DNA of 64,000 nt from FEN-1191 sp036490715 (GTDB taxonomy: Bacteria > Pseudomonadota > Gammaproteobacteria > Steroidobacterales > Steroidobacteraceae), in NCBI GenBank assembly GCA_036490715.1, contig DASXDL010000003.1:62001-126000 (forward strand), given 5' to 3'. Below, one piece after another: positions 9,578-19,128 of the stretch; the stretch's first letter is position 1; each line of letters starts with the position of its first letter. A program made the translations under genes and the position numbers. The notes below the pieces were generated by a model. That model had not been told where the DNA came from. It made no database searches and worked only from the letters and a program-made list of their open reading frames with translations.

Positions 9578-11116
9578 CTAATGTTGATCCGGCCGCTCCC
9601 CGTTCAAGCCCGGGGCCCCCTGCGCGGCCTGCCAACCGCCGCCGAGGGCGCGATACAACCGCACCAGATCGGTGCTTACGGCGGTCGTGCTGTCCACCAG
9701 CGATAGCTGGTTCTGCTGCAGCGTCCGCTCGGCATCCAAGACATCGATGAAATTCGTCAGCCCGCTTTCATAGCGCTGGCGCGACAGTGTCAGCGCGTCG
9801 CGGTTGTCGGCCACGGTCGCGAGCAGCCAGGCACGCCGTTGCTGGTCGGTGCCGAGCGCGGTGGCGGCATTGTCCACCTCATGCAATGCCTGCAGCACCG
9901 CGGCCTGATAGCTCAGCGCCGCCTCCTGCGCGCGCACATCGTAGAGCCGCAGGCTCTTCCATCGGCCGCGATCGAATACCGGCAGGTCGAGCGCTGGCCC
10001 AAAGGAACCAAATCGGCTGGCCCACTCCAGCAACTCGCCGGCGGTCTCGGACTGGTAGCCGCCGCCGGCTGAAACGGTCAGGCGCGGAAACAGATCCGCC
10101 ATCGCCACGCCCTGCTGCGCGGTGGCGGCATGCAGGCTGGCTTCCGCCTCACGTATGTCGGGGCGCCGGCGCGCCAATTGTGCCGGCACACCAACCGGCA
10201 CCGCCGACGGCAGCGGCGGCATTGGCGCCTCGGCCGCGAGCTCAGGGCGCAGCGCCTCCGGCTCGCGCCCCAGTAGCTGACTGAGCTGATTGATGTTCTG
10301 CGTGATTTGCAGCTCGATCGCCGGCAACTCGGCGCGCGTGACCTCGGCCTGCGCCGCGGCATTGCTGACATCGATGTAGGTCGTGAGTCCGGCAGCGTTG
10401 CGTTGCTGCGTGAGTTGCAGCAGCTCGTCAGTGGTGCTGAGGTTGTCGCGCGCCACCCGTAGCCGTGCCTGCGCGCCGCGCAGCTCAATGTAATTTTGTG
10501 CAATGTCCGCTAGCGCCGCCTCCAGGACCGCATGCTGGTCCTCGACCGATACCTGCACATTGGCGTCGGCGACCTCGACCGCGCGCCGCACGCGCCCGAA
10601 CAGGTCCAGCTCCCAGGAGGCGTCGGCGCTGAGCTGATACTGATTGTAGGGATTGGGAATGCTGATGGCCGGGAAACCAGGCACGCGAATGTTGCCTACG
10701 TTGCCGATCAGAGCACCCGTGGGGGTGCTCTGACTCAGACGCTGGCGGCTGAACGAGGTATCGAGCGACAGATTGGGCCAGTACTGCGCGGCGCTCACTT
10801 CGCGCTGCGCGCGCGCCTCTTGCACGCGCAGCAACGCGGCCCGCACGTCCATATTGGTTTCACGCCCGCGCTCGATCAGGCGGCTGAGCGTCGAATCCTC
10901 AAATCCCCGCCACCAAGCCAGCTGCACGTCGTCTTCTGCCGCGACAACGCCGGCGGCCGGCGCGGCTCCCGGCATCCCTGGCGCCGCCGCCGGCACGCTG
11001 AGCGCTTGCTCCGGCCAGTGCGGCGGTGCCTGCGGCGTCGGCGGCACGAAATTCTTGCCAACCGTGCAGCCGCCCACCGCGGCGAGCAGCAGTGACAACG
11101 ACAGCGCGCGCATCAT
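9578..11116 (-). CDS. Outer-membrane efflux lipoprotein, NodT family
   Basis: A 512-residue TolC-like outer-membrane factor of the NodT/OprM type. ATG 11116 overlaps the stop of the preceding permease (ATGA) and opens a lipoprotein signal ending in LAAVGGC (lipidated C17); a longer upstream reading is only overlap with the permease. Two OEP repeats are visible, with the typical LSADASWELDLFGR motif and the C-terminal SGLTNFIDVLDAERTLQQ segment. It probably forms the outer-membrane exit duct for the preceding ABC system, a component absent from E. coli ybhGFSR. Confidence 0.92.
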   Translation of the reverse strand: MMRALSLSLLLAAVGGCTVGKNFVPPTPQAPPHWPEQALSVPAAAPGMPGAAPAAGVVAAEDDVQLAWWRGFEDSTLSRLIERGRETNMDVRAALLRVQEARAQREVSAAQYWPNLSLDTSFSRQRLSQSTPTGALIGNVGNIRVPGFPAISIPNPYNQYQLSADASWELDLFGRVRRAVEVADANVQVSVEDQHAVLEAALADIAQNYIELRGAQARLRVARDNLSTTDELLQLTQQRNAAGLTTYIDVSNAAAQAEVTRAELPAIELQITQNINQLSQLLGREPEALRPELAAEAPMPPLPSAVPVGVPAQLARRRPDIREAEASLHAATAQQGVAMADLFPRLTVSAGGGYQSETAGELLEWASRFGSFGPALDLPVFDRGRWKSLRLYDVRAQEAALSYQAAVLQALHEVDNAATALGTDQQRRAWLLATVADNRDALTLSRQRYESGLTNFIDVLDAERTLQQNQLSLVDSTTAVSTDLVRLYRALGGGWQAAQGAPGLNGERPDQH

Positions 11117-12240
11117 TGCATGCGGTGGCCAAACATCCATGAGGCCCCCGAGAGTGTCACGACGGCCAGCAGCACCAACGGCCACAAATCCGGTGTCAAC
11201 AGCGACAGCCCCGACCCCTCCAAATAGACACGCCGCGTGATATCGATGGCGTAACGCAGCGGGTTGATCGCGGTCAGGTACTGCAGCCAGTCCGGCATGC
11301 TGCTGAGCGGGGTCGTGAGTCCCGACAGTAGCGAGAACGGCATGATCAGCAGCATCGAGTACAACATCGCCTGCTGCATGGTTGCCGCCACAGATGAGAT
11401 CAAAAGCCCGATGCCAACCGCGGCCAGCACAAACAGCAGCAAACCGATCGCCAGGGTCAGATACGAGCCGGCGAACGGGATTCGAAACCACAGTTGCGCG
11501 ACCAGCAGCACGCCGGCCGCCTGAATGGTGCCGACGAACATCGAGGGCAGCGCCTTGCCGGCCATGATCTCAAACGGGCGGAAAGGGGTTACCAGCAATT
11601 GGTCGAACGTGCCCTGCTCGCGCTCGCGTGCGACCGACATCGCCGTCAGCATCATCGTCTGGATCAGCGTCAGGGTGCCGATCATTCCCGGGATCATGAA
11701 CCAGCGGGTCTCAAGGTTCGGGTTGTACCAGGCGCGTACCGCCAGTTGCACCGGCGGCGCCGGCCAGCCGTGCCGCGCGCCCCAATCGGCATTGAAGCGC
11801 TGGACCACGCTATTGACATAGCCCATCGCGGTGCCGGCGGTATTGGAGTTGCGCCCGTCGGCGATCACCTGGACATCGGCCCCGCGACCCGTCAGCAGCT
11901 GGCGCTCAAAGTTTTGATTGATTTGCACGATCAGCACCGCGCGGCGCGCATCCAGCAGCGCGGCCGCATCACCCGGCCGGCGGGTGTCGGCTACGCGCTC
12001 AAATACGCCCGAACCATCGAGGCCGGCGAGCAGCTGCTGTGAGGCTTCGCTGCGATCCAGATCGAGTGCGACGTACGGCACGTGATTGAGATCATAGGTG
12101 GCGGCGTAGCCGAAGATCAGCGCCTGCACCACCGGTGGAACCAACAGACTCATGCGGCTGCGCTTGTCCTTGAGCACCGCCAGCAGCTCCTTGCGCGCGA
12201 GCGCCAGGATGCGCAGCACCGAATCGACCAGGCGCGTCAT
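11113..12240 (-). CDS. ybhR: ABC-2 type permease, YbhR-like
   Basis: A 375-residue ABC-2 membrane subunit starting at ATG 12240, which overlaps the stop of the upstream permease (ATGA). It has an N-terminal transmembrane helix, a large periplasmic domain (about 45-170), and five clustered C-terminal helices including the REREQGTFDQLLVTP signature of drug-export ABC-2 permeases. It probably pairs with the adjacent permease to form a heterodimeric channel driven by the double ATPase. The symbol is by analogy with E. coli ybhGFSR. Confidence 0.85.
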   Translation of the reverse strand: MTRLVDSVLRILALARKELLAVLKDKRSRMSLLVPPVVQALIFGYAATYDLNHVPYVALDLDRSEASQQLLAGLDGSGVFERVADTRRPGDAAALLDARRAVLIVQINQNFERQLLTGRGADVQVIADGRNSNTAGTAMGYVNSVVQRFNADWGARHGWPAPPVQLAVRAWYNPNLETRWFMIPGMIGTLTLIQTMMLTAMSVAREREQGTFDQLLVTPFRPFEIMAGKALPSMFVGTIQAAGVLLVAQLWFRIPFAGSYLTLAIGLLLFVLAAVGIGLLISSVAATMQQAMLYSMLLIMPFSLLSGLTTPLSSMPDWLQYLTAINPLRYAIDITRRVYLEGSGLSLLTPDLWPLVLLAVVTLSGASWMFGHRMQ

Positions 12241-13388
12241 TCCAGGCTCTTGCGCAGGGCCGCGCGACTGCCAAGCGCCAGCGCCCCGGCCATGGCGGCC
12301 AGTACTAGCGTGTTGGGGATCACCACTGCCCAGACGTTGCCGGCCAGAAACACCGTCTGCAGCAAGGCGACGTAGTAGCGCGCTGGCAGCAGATAGGTCA
12401 CCGCCTGCACGGCGATCGGCGTGCTGCGCAGATCGAACAGGAAGCCCGACAGCATGAATGCCGGCAGGAAGGTCACCAGCATCGTCAGCTGGCTCGCGAT
12501 CAGCTGGTTTCGGACCCACGACGAGATCAGCAGGCCGATGCCCAGGGCCACCAGCACGTACAACATCGACGCCCCCAACAGCACCCAGACGCCGCCGCGC
12601 ATCGGCACGTGAAACAGCACCCGCGCCGAGAACACGCACAGCGCAAAGCCGATCAGAGCCAGGAAGAAATACGGCAGCGTCTTGCCGAGCAGAATCTCAT
12701 CGCTGCGCACCGGCGTGACCAGCAGCGCCTCGAGCGTGCCGCGCTCCCACTCGCGTGCCATCACCATCGCGGTCAACAGGCCGCCGATCAGCGTCATCAC
12801 CAGCACTACCAGACCCGGCACCAGGAAATAGCGGCTGTCGTCGGCCTCGTTGAACCATAGCCGCGACTGCACGTTGACCGGTACCGCGGTGGCATCCTGC
12901 CCCTGGGCACTGGCGCGCGCCGACCACACGCCGACCGCGCCCTGAACGTAACCTTCGATGATCCGGGCGCGATTGGCGTCACCGCCGTGCACGATCAGCT
13001 GCAGCTGGGCAGTACCGGCGCTGAACTGGCGGGCGAAATCGGCCGGCACATCCAGGATGCCGTCGACCGCGTGCTCGGCCAGCAGCTGCTGCGCCGGCGC
13101 CATCGATCGCAGCACGCGTGGCTGGAAATAAGGCGATAGCTGAAAGGCCGCGGCCAGCTCGCTCGCGGGCTGCGAGGACTGTTCGATCACCACGGCGATC
13201 GGCACATTCTTGACGTCGAGCGACAGGCCATAGCCGAACAGCAGGATCAGGATCAGTGGCAGGACCACACCGATTGCGATGCTCGATGGATCGCGCACCA
13301 CCTGATGGGTTTCCTTCCACATCAGCGCGCGCACGCGCCGCAGCTTGCCGTGCCAGGAACCGATCGACTTCGAATCGGGCGCAACCAT
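12237..13388 (-). CDS. ybhS: ABC-2 type permease, YbhS-like
   Basis: The 383-residue product has the same architecture as its downstream neighbour: N-terminal helix, periplasmic domain (about 60-185) and a C-terminal helix bundle with AREWERGTLEALLVTP. Both permeases share the same fold but differ in sequence, as YbhS and YbhR do. It lies 14 bp after the ATPase gene. It is probably one half of the transmembrane channel of the efflux pump. Confidence 0.85.
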   Translation of the reverse strand: MVAPDSKSIGSWHGKLRRVRALMWKETHQVVRDPSSIAIGVVLPLILILLFGYGLSLDVKNVPIAVVIEQSSQPASELAAAFQLSPYFQPRVLRSMAPAQQLLAEHAVDGILDVPADFARQFSAGTAQLQLIVHGGDANRARIIEGYVQGAVGVWSARASAQGQDATAVPVNVQSRLWFNEADDSRYFLVPGLVVLVMTLIGGLLTAMVMAREWERGTLEALLVTPVRSDEILLGKTLPYFFLALIGFALCVFSARVLFHVPMRGGVWVLLGASMLYVLVALGIGLLISSWVRNQLIASQLTMLVTFLPAFMLSGFLFDLRSTPIAVQAVTYLLPARYYVALLQTVFLAGNVWAVVIPNTLVLAAMAGALALGSRAALRKSLE

Positions 13389-13402
13389 GCGTTTATCGTC
13401 GC

Positions 13403-15205
13403 TCAGGCGGCTGCCGCTGCGCCGATCGGGCGTCCACCATGACTGCGCGCCTGTTCGACCACGGCGATGAACGCATCCTCCATGCTTGGCTCAGGCTGAG
13501 CCTTGGCGCGCGCGCGGCCGCGCACCTCGGCCGGCGAGCCCTGCGACAGCACCTGACCGGAGTCCATGATGGCGATCTGGTCGCAGTACTCGGCTTCCTG
13601 CATGAAGTGCGTGGTGACGATGATCGTGACGCCCTGATCGGCGAGCGCGGTAATGCGACGCCAGAACGCGCGCCGCGCCAGCGGATCGGCGCCGCTGGTC
13701 GGCTCATCCAGAAACAGGATCTCCGGTTCGTGCAACAGCGCCGCGGCCATCGCCAGCCGCTGTTTGTAACCGCCGGGCAGCTGCGCGCTGGTCGTGCGTA
13801 GGTGCTGTTGCAGCTCGAACTGCTGCGTGGCCCAGTCGATGCGCGCTTGGCGACGCTGACCGCGCAGGCCGTAGGCGCTGGCGAAGAACTGCAGGTTCTC
13901 CAGCACGCTCAGCGGGCCGTAGAGTGAGAACTTCTGCGCGACGTAGCCCAGGTGCTCGCGCGCCGAGGCGGCGGCGCGCCGTACGTCGGCGCCGGCGACA
14001 CGCAACTGGCCGCCGGTTGGAGTCAAAAGCCCGCACAACATGCGAAACGTGGTGGTCTTGCCGGCGCCGTTCGGTCCGAGCAAGCCGAAGATCTGGCCGC
14101 GCTGCACCTCGAAGCTGATGCCGTCGACCGCCACGAAGTCACCGAATTTTTTCAGCAGCTGATGCACCTGGACGACTGGGCCGCTGGTGACCGCATCGAC
14201 CGGGCGCTGAATCTGGATGGTGTGTGCCTGCTCGCGTGCCAGCTGGCCACGCAGCAGCACCATGAAGCCGTCCTCGAATCGCGGCGCCACCGGCTGCAGC
14301 TGCAATCCCGCGAGCTCATCGGGACCGCCGCTCGCGGCCGCCAGCTGACGCACCAAACGCACGCGCCCGCCATCGGGGACCGCATCGATGATGCCGGGGT
14401 GATCCAGCAGCTGCGCCTGCAGCGAGCGCGGCGACTGCTGCGGCGCCAGCATGGCGACAAAGCAGCGGCCCGCGGCCAGTTCGGCCACCGCGGCCGGCGC
14501 CCCCTGTGACAGCACCCGGCCCTGATCCAGGGTAATCACGTGCTGGCAGCGCTCAGCCTCATCCAGATACGCGGTGCTCAGAAACACCGTCAGGCCCTGC
14601 TCGGCCACCAGCCGGCGCACGATTTCCCACAGCTCCCGTCGCGACAGCGGATCGACCCCGACCGTCGGCTCATCCAGCAGCAGCAGCTCCGGCGAGCGCA
14701 CCAGGGTGCAGGCCAGACCCAGCTTCTGCTTCATGCCGCCGGACAGCTGACCGGCCAATCGCGTCTTGAACGCGCCCAGCGCGGTCATCTCGATCAGCTC
14801 CGGATAGCGCTCGCGCCGCTGCGCCGGCGTCACGCCGTGCAGATCGGCGTACAGATCCATGTTCTCGGCGACCGTCAGATCCTCATACAGACCGAAGCGC
14901 TGTGGCATGTAGCCGATACGATCCTGCACCTGCTGCGGATCGGCGCCGACGTCCACGCCCAGTACGCTAAGAGAGCCAGCGTCGGCATGCAGCAGGCCGG
15001 CCACCAGCCGCATCAGCGTGGTCTTGCCGGCCCCATCCGGACCGACCAGCGCGGTGAGCTCGCCGTGCCGCGCCTGCAGCGTCACCCCGTCCAGTGCCTG
15101 CACCGCGGGCGCATCTTTGGGCCGAAAGCGCTTGGCCAGATCGCGCGCCGACAGCGCCGGCGCCGTGGCCGCCGCGCTGCTGCGTTGGTTGATCATCGAA
15201 TTCAT
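13403..15205 (-). CDS. ybhF: Double-domain ABC transporter ATPase, YbhF-like
   Basis: The 600-residue protein has two complete nucleotide-binding domains in tandem. Domain 1 has Walker A GPDGAGKT (55-62), signature LSGGMKQ and Walker B LLLLDEPT. Domain 2 has Walker A GPNGAGKT (about 371-378), a signature altered to LPGGYKQ and Walker B ILFLDEPT. Neither domain is fused to a permease, which fits YbhF rather than RbbA. It overlaps the upstream membrane-fusion gene by 4 bp. It powers export by the two following permeases. Confidence 0.9.
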   Translation of the reverse strand: MNSMINQRSSAAATAPALSARDLAKRFRPKDAPAVQALDGVTLQARHGELTALVGPDGAGKTTLMRLVAGLLHADAGSLSVLGVDVGADPQQVQDRIGYMPQRFGLYEDLTVAENMDLYADLHGVTPAQRRERYPELIEMTALGAFKTRLAGQLSGGMKQKLGLACTLVRSPELLLLDEPTVGVDPLSRRELWEIVRRLVAEQGLTVFLSTAYLDEAERCQHVITLDQGRVLSQGAPAAVAELAAGRCFVAMLAPQQSPRSLQAQLLDHPGIIDAVPDGGRVRLVRQLAAASGGPDELAGLQLQPVAPRFEDGFMVLLRGQLAREQAHTIQIQRPVDAVTSGPVVQVHQLLKKFGDFVAVDGISFEVQRGQIFGLLGPNGAGKTTTFRMLCGLLTPTGGQLRVAGADVRRAAASAREHLGYVAQKFSLYGPLSVLENLQFFASAYGLRGQRRQARIDWATQQFELQQHLRTTSAQLPGGYKQRLAMAAALLHEPEILFLDEPTSGADPLARRAFWRRITALADQGVTIIVTTHFMQEAEYCDQIAIMDSGQVLSQGSPAEVRGRARAKAQPEPSMEDAFIAVVEQARSHGGRPIGAAAAA

Positions 15206-16224
15206 TGCCGCCCCGCCGCTTGCAGCGCGATGTGCACCGTGGCCGGCATGCCCAGCCGCAGCTGATCGTCCGGGTCCTGAACGAATACCCGCACCTCGTA
15301 CACCAGGTTAGAGCGCAGCTGGGTCGTCTCGACCGACTTCGGGGTGAATTCGGCGACCGGCGAGATGAAACCGATCCAGCCGGCAAAGCTGCGGCCAGGA
15401 AACGTATCGACCATGACGCTGGCATGCATGCCCTCGCGCACTGCCCCCAGATCGGTCTCATCGACGTAGGCGCGGATCCACTTCGGATCGGTGATCGCCA
15501 GCGTGAAGGCGGTCTTCTGCGGCGAGGCCATCTCGCCGGGCTCGATGATGCGCGAGCGCACCACCGCGTTCAGCGGCGCGAGCAGATCGGCGTCCTTGAG
15601 CTGCTGCTGCAACAGCGCCAGCTGCGCCTGATCGGCCCGCAGCTGCGCCTCTCCCTGCGCCACGTCTTCACGCCGCGGGCCGGCCAGCTGCAGCGCCAGC
15701 CCCTTCTCATTGACCGCGAGGTGGGCATTGGCCGAATCGAGTGTCGCCTTGGCCGCATCCAGCTCCTGGCGGCTCACGGCGCGCCCGGCCGACGAGTCCG
15801 ACAGCGTCTGCAACCGCCCAAACTGAGCCTGCGCGTTGGCGGCATCGGCACGCGCCGCATCGACGTTGGCACGCGCCTGCGCGACTTCCTCCGGCCGATT
15901 GCCATGATGCAGCCGATCGACCATCTGCTGCTGCGCGGCGACCTCGGCCTCGGCCTTGGCAACCTGCGGATCGAGCCGACTGGTATCGAGTCGGGCCAGC
16001 ACCTGCCCGCGCTTGACGTGATCGCCTTCCTGCGCCAGTACCGCGGCGATGCGCTCACTGCCATTGAATGGCAGCTCGACCTGTCGCAGATCGACATTTC
16101 CATACAGCAGCAGTTCGGTGCGCTCGCGGTGACGGCCAAGCAACCACCACAGCAGCAGTCCTGCGACGATGACGACGACGACGACGCCGATGGTCAGTGC
16201 AACTAGGCGCGGGCTCCGTGGCAT
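15202..16224 (-). CDS. ybhG: HlyD-family membrane fusion protein, YbhG-like
   Basis: A 340-residue periplasmic adaptor. ATG 16224 has AGGTGA just upstream and is preferred to the GTG at 16245. One N-terminal membrane anchor (about 7-30) is followed by a barrel-sandwich/lipoyl half motif, a long alpha-helical hairpin (about 85-205, Ala/Gln-rich) and the second lipoyl half with LLAPLNAVVRSRIIEPGEM. Such proteins bridge the inner-membrane pump and the outer-membrane channel, here the NodT-type protein encoded last in the operon. It is the first gene of the efflux operon. Confidence 0.9.
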   Translation of the reverse strand: MPRSPRLVALTIGVVVVVIVAGLLLWWLLGRHRERTELLLYGNVDLRQVELPFNGSERIAAVLAQEGDHVKRGQVLARLDTSRLDPQVAKAEAEVAAQQQMVDRLHHGNRPEEVAQARANVDAARADAANAQAQFGRLQTLSDSSAGRAVSRQELDAAKATLDSANAHLAVNEKGLALQLAGPRREDVAQGEAQLRADQAQLALLQQQLKDADLLAPLNAVVRSRIIEPGEMASPQKTAFTLAITDPKWIRAYVDETDLGAVREGMHASVMVDTFPGRSFAGWIGFISPVAEFTPKSVETTQLRSNLVYEVRVFVQDPDDQLRLGMPATVHIALQAAGRQ

Positions 16225-16283
16225 TCGCTCACCTGCTGGCGGCACAGTGCAGCTGCGGTCAGCCCGAGTCTAAGCCATCCAAC

Positions 16284-16305
16284 AATTCAAATCCAAATTT
16301 GAATT
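16284..16305. promoter_or_regulatory. Perfect palindrome, probable CecR/TetR operator
   Basis: Two 9-bp arms, AATTCAAAT and ATTTGAATT, flank a 4-bp spacer and form a perfect inverted repeat in the 101-bp divergent region between ybhG-like and cecR-like genes. A further CAAC/GTTG pair lies just outside (16280-16283 and 16309-16312). The site is strikingly AT-rich in a GC-rich context and its right edge is 20 bp from the regulator start. Size, symmetry and position fit a TetR-family dimer site repressing both directions. The assignment is inferred from position. Confidence 0.65.
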
Positions 16306-16325
16306 TAAGTTGCCTGAGAGCATCG

Positions 16326-17102
16326 ATGGTGATGAACTCGACATGCGAACAGTGCAGCGGTGCGACTCAAGTACAACGCAGCGCGACCACACAGATGCAA
16401 CGACGAGCAGCCAGCAAACCGGATCGGACGACGCGTCGCGCGGTGGTGAGCCCAGGCGCTACCAGCGCCGGCGCGCGCACGCGCACGCAGCTGATCGAGG
16501 TCGCCGGCCGCATGTTCGCCGAGCAGGGTTTCGACGGCGCCACCGGGCAGTCGATCTGCCGGCGGGCACGCGTCAATCCCGCCTCCATCGTCTATCACTT
16601 CGGTGGCATGGCCGGACTGCAACGCGCGGTGCTCGCCGAGGCACAGCGCCGCCTGGTGTCTACCGAAGCGCTGGCGGCCGCGGTCAGAGCGGAACGTGAT
16701 CCACGGCGCCGGCTCGAGGCCTTCGTCGGACTGATCGTTCGGGCAGTCACCAGTCCGGTGTCGCAGTCCTGGGAGGGACGGCTGTTCGGTCGCGAATGGA
16801 TCACACCCTCCAAGGTCTACGGGGCGATGCACGATCGCGTGCTGGCGACCCGATCGCGCATGCTCAAATCCATCGTCGCTGCGCTGACGGGCTACCCGGC
16901 TACTCACCCACGGGTGGCCCGCGGCTGTATCAGCGTGATGGCGCCGTGCGCGCTGCTGTTGCTGATGAATCGGCGCAAGCTGCAGCACCTGATGCCGCAG
17001 CTGCCGGTGAACGCTGCTGCCACCGAACAGCTCACACAGCACCTGGTAGCGTTTGCGCTCGCCGGTCTGAGCGCTATCGCGCGCCGCCGCGCGCCTCGGT
17101 GA
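16326..17102 (+). CDS. cecR: TetR-family regulator, CecR-like (DUF1956)
   Basis: The 258-residue regulator has an N-terminal tail, then a TetR helix-turn-helix (about 50-95) with GRMFAEQGFDGAT and the recognition helix NPASIVYHFGG. The C-terminal ligand domain resembles that of CecR/YbiH (DUF1956-like), including WEGRLFGREWITPS. ATG 16326 is preferred, with GAGAG upstream; the open frame extends further but runs into the promoter. In E. coli, CecR controls ybhGFSR and responds to antibiotics; here the gene is divergent from a matching operon. Confidence 0.82.
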   Translation: MVMNSTCEQCSGATQVQRSATTQMQRRAASKPDRTTRRAVVSPGATSAGARTRTQLIEVAGRMFAEQGFDGATGQSICRRARVNPASIVYHFGGMAGLQRAVLAEAQRRLVSTEALAAAVRAERDPRRRLEAFVGLIVRAVTSPVSQSWEGRLFGREWITPSKVYGAMHDRVLATRSRMLKSIVAALTGYPATHPRVARGCISVMAPCALLLLMNRRKLQHLMPQLPVNAAATEQLTQHLVAFALAGLSAIARRRAPR

Positions 17103-17307
17103 CCCAGCGCCGGGCCGCTCGGCGGGCGGCGCAGGCGCCCGTCTCAAGCCCTTGGATCGGGCCGCGTCGAACAGCAGCGCGGTGTCCTAAGTTGCGCTAA
17201 AGTTGAGCGCGCGAGCCGCCAGGGAGGCTCGCAACGTTAAATAGCTTCCCGATAAACCTAACAACGCGCGGCATAGCCAGACAGCGGGCGTGCTGCATCG
17301 CAGAAAC

Positions 17308-19128
17308 ATGACCAGGAATCGCCTGCTGGGCGCGCTATTCGGGTTCGTCAGCCTGTTGCTGCCGCTATTGGCCCTGGCGCAGTCCGCCGAAGTGCTGCTC
17401 GATTATCAGAAATTCGAGCAGGCCCGAGCCTCCGGGGACTTCCACACGGCCGAACGCTACGGCCGCAGCGCGTTGGTGGCAACCGAGAGCAACCCCGGCA
17501 GCGATCCGAAGGATCTGATCGATCTGCTGCAACGCCTTGGGGAGGTTTCGGCCAAGGCCGGCGATGACCAGCAGGCGATTCAGTTTTATCAGCGCGCACT
17601 GGCACTCCAGGAAAAGCAGCTCGGCAGCGAGCATCCGGACCTGGTGCCGACCCTGAGCGCCATCGCCGACCTGCAGGCCAGCGACAAGAACTATCCCGAC
17701 GCTGAAACAAATCTGCAACGCATTGTGACGATCGAGCGCGCCGCCTACGGCGACCAGCACGCGAGCGTTATTTCGACCCTGAGCCAGCTGCGCGATGTCT
17801 ATCGCGCCGCCGGCGATTCAGCCGGCGTCACCCGCACCGAGCAGCAGCTCACGGCAGCCAAGCCCATGTTCCGGGAGTTGGCGGTGTCCAACCGCCGCTA
17901 CCAGCAAGACCACGGCTTCGCGACCGTGCGGGTGTTCTACGGCACCGACCGCAAGCCCACGGGATCGGTCAAACCGGCCGAATTCTACGGCGCTGCACGC
18001 GGCGACCTGCAGTACGGCTACCTCGACGTGACAATCCCGCAACTGCACCAGGAAGCGGCGCTGGAAACCCAGCCGCGCTGGGACGTTTATACGCTGGTGA
18101 TGGGTGAAGGGGCGGCCAAGACCCGCTACGTACTCCTCGACCAGGTCGTGCCGTTGCCGCGCGACGGATTTCTGTCGCAACTGCGTAAGCAGATCCAGAC
18201 GGCACCGTCCAAGGACGTCTTCATCTTCATCCACGGGTTTAACTCGACCTTTGAAGATGCCGCTCGGCGCTGCGCCCAACTGGCCTACGACCTCGATTTC
18301 GACGGCACGCCGATGCTCTACAGCTGGCCCTCGGCCGGTAGTGCCACCGCCTACACCATCGATTCCAACACCGTTGGTGAAAGCGGACGCAAGCTGGCGA
18401 CCTTTCTCGACGATGTCATCAGTCAGTCCGGCGCCGAGCGCGTTCACCTGATCGCGCACAGCATGGGCAATCGCGCCCTGATCGAGGCGCTGCGAACTTT
18501 CCTGGAGAAGCGTGCACCGACCCAGCGTCAGCACGTGTTCGGCCAAATCGTATTCACGGCGCCCGACGTCGATCGCGAGTACTTCATCGACACCATCAAG
18601 TCGATGGCCAGCGTCGCCCAGCGCGTCACGCTGTACGCCTCGGACAATGACCTGGCGCTGCGCAGCTCGCAGATCGTCAACGGCGCACCGCGCGCCGGCA
18701 TGGCGGGCGCCAACATCATTTCGATGGCCGGCATGGACACGATCGATATGTCAGCGGTACCGGCCGACGCCCTCGGCCATACTTACTTCGCGGCCAACAG
18801 CGGCGCCATCTACGATCTGTTCCGCTTGCTATGGCGTGGCGATCCGCCACCGAATCGGTGCGGCATGAGCGATCACATGCCCGGTATGCCACTCAGCGTG
18901 TGGCTGTTCAATGTCAGCAACTGCCGCGGCGATGACCTGCTCGAGGCGGGGGTACTGCTCAAACGTCTCGGCGATCGAGCACGCGCTCAGGTCCAGGCCA
19001 ACATCAACAACCTGACCGACCAGAAGCAGCGTGAACAGTGGTCGCTGATTCTGCAACGCCTGAACATGTTGCTGGCCTCCGACAGCGCCTCGACGCCGGC
19101 CAGCAACGCCGCCGCCCAAAAAAAATGA
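17308..19128 (+). CDS. Exported TPR-alpha/beta hydrolase (DUF900 type)
   Basis: A 606-residue protein with a clear signal peptide (ATG 17308, hydrophobic core LLPLLALAQS); a GTG at 17290 is in frame but less likely. Residues about 45-190 form TPR repeats of the kinesin-light-chain-like type (QAIQFYQRALALQEKQLG). Residues about 205-470 form a DUF900 serine-hydrolase domain with VFYGTDRKPTG, oxyanion-hole region FIFIHGFN (about 302) and nucleophile elbow AHSMGNRA (about 382). A substrate cannot be predicted. It is first in a tightly coupled four-gene operon of exported proteins with a caspase-like protease. Confidence 0.82.
   Translation: MTRNRLLGALFGFVSLLLPLLALAQSAEVLLDYQKFEQARASGDFHTAERYGRSALVATESNPGSDPKDLIDLLQRLGEVSAKAGDDQQAIQFYQRALALQEKQLGSEHPDLVPTLSAIADLQASDKNYPDAETNLQRIVTIERAAYGDQHASVISTLSQLRDVYRAAGDSAGVTRTEQQLTAAKPMFRELAVSNRRYQQDHGFATVRVFYGTDRKPTGSVKPAEFYGAARGDLQYGYLDVTIPQLHQEAALETQPRWDVYTLVMGEGAAKTRYVLLDQVVPLPRDGFLSQLRKQIQTAPSKDVFIFIHGFNSTFEDAARRCAQLAYDLDFDGTPMLYSWPSAGSATAYTIDSNTVGESGRKLATFLDDVISQSGAERVHLIAHSMGNRALIEALRTFLEKRAPTQRQHVFGQIVFTAPDVDREYFIDTIKSMASVAQRVTLYASDNDLALRSSQIVNGAPRAGMAGANIISMAGMDTIDMSAVPADALGHTYFAANSGAIYDLFRLLWRGDPPPNRCGMSDHMPGMPLSVWLFNVSNCRGDDLLEAGVLLKRLGDRARAQVQANINNLTDQKQREQWSLILQRLNMLLASDSASTPASNAAAQKK

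Noticed and set aside
9578..11491. Long form of the outer-membrane factor starting at 11491
   Set aside because: The extra N-terminus is an overlap shadow of the permease; ATG 11116 gives a proper lipoprotein signal.
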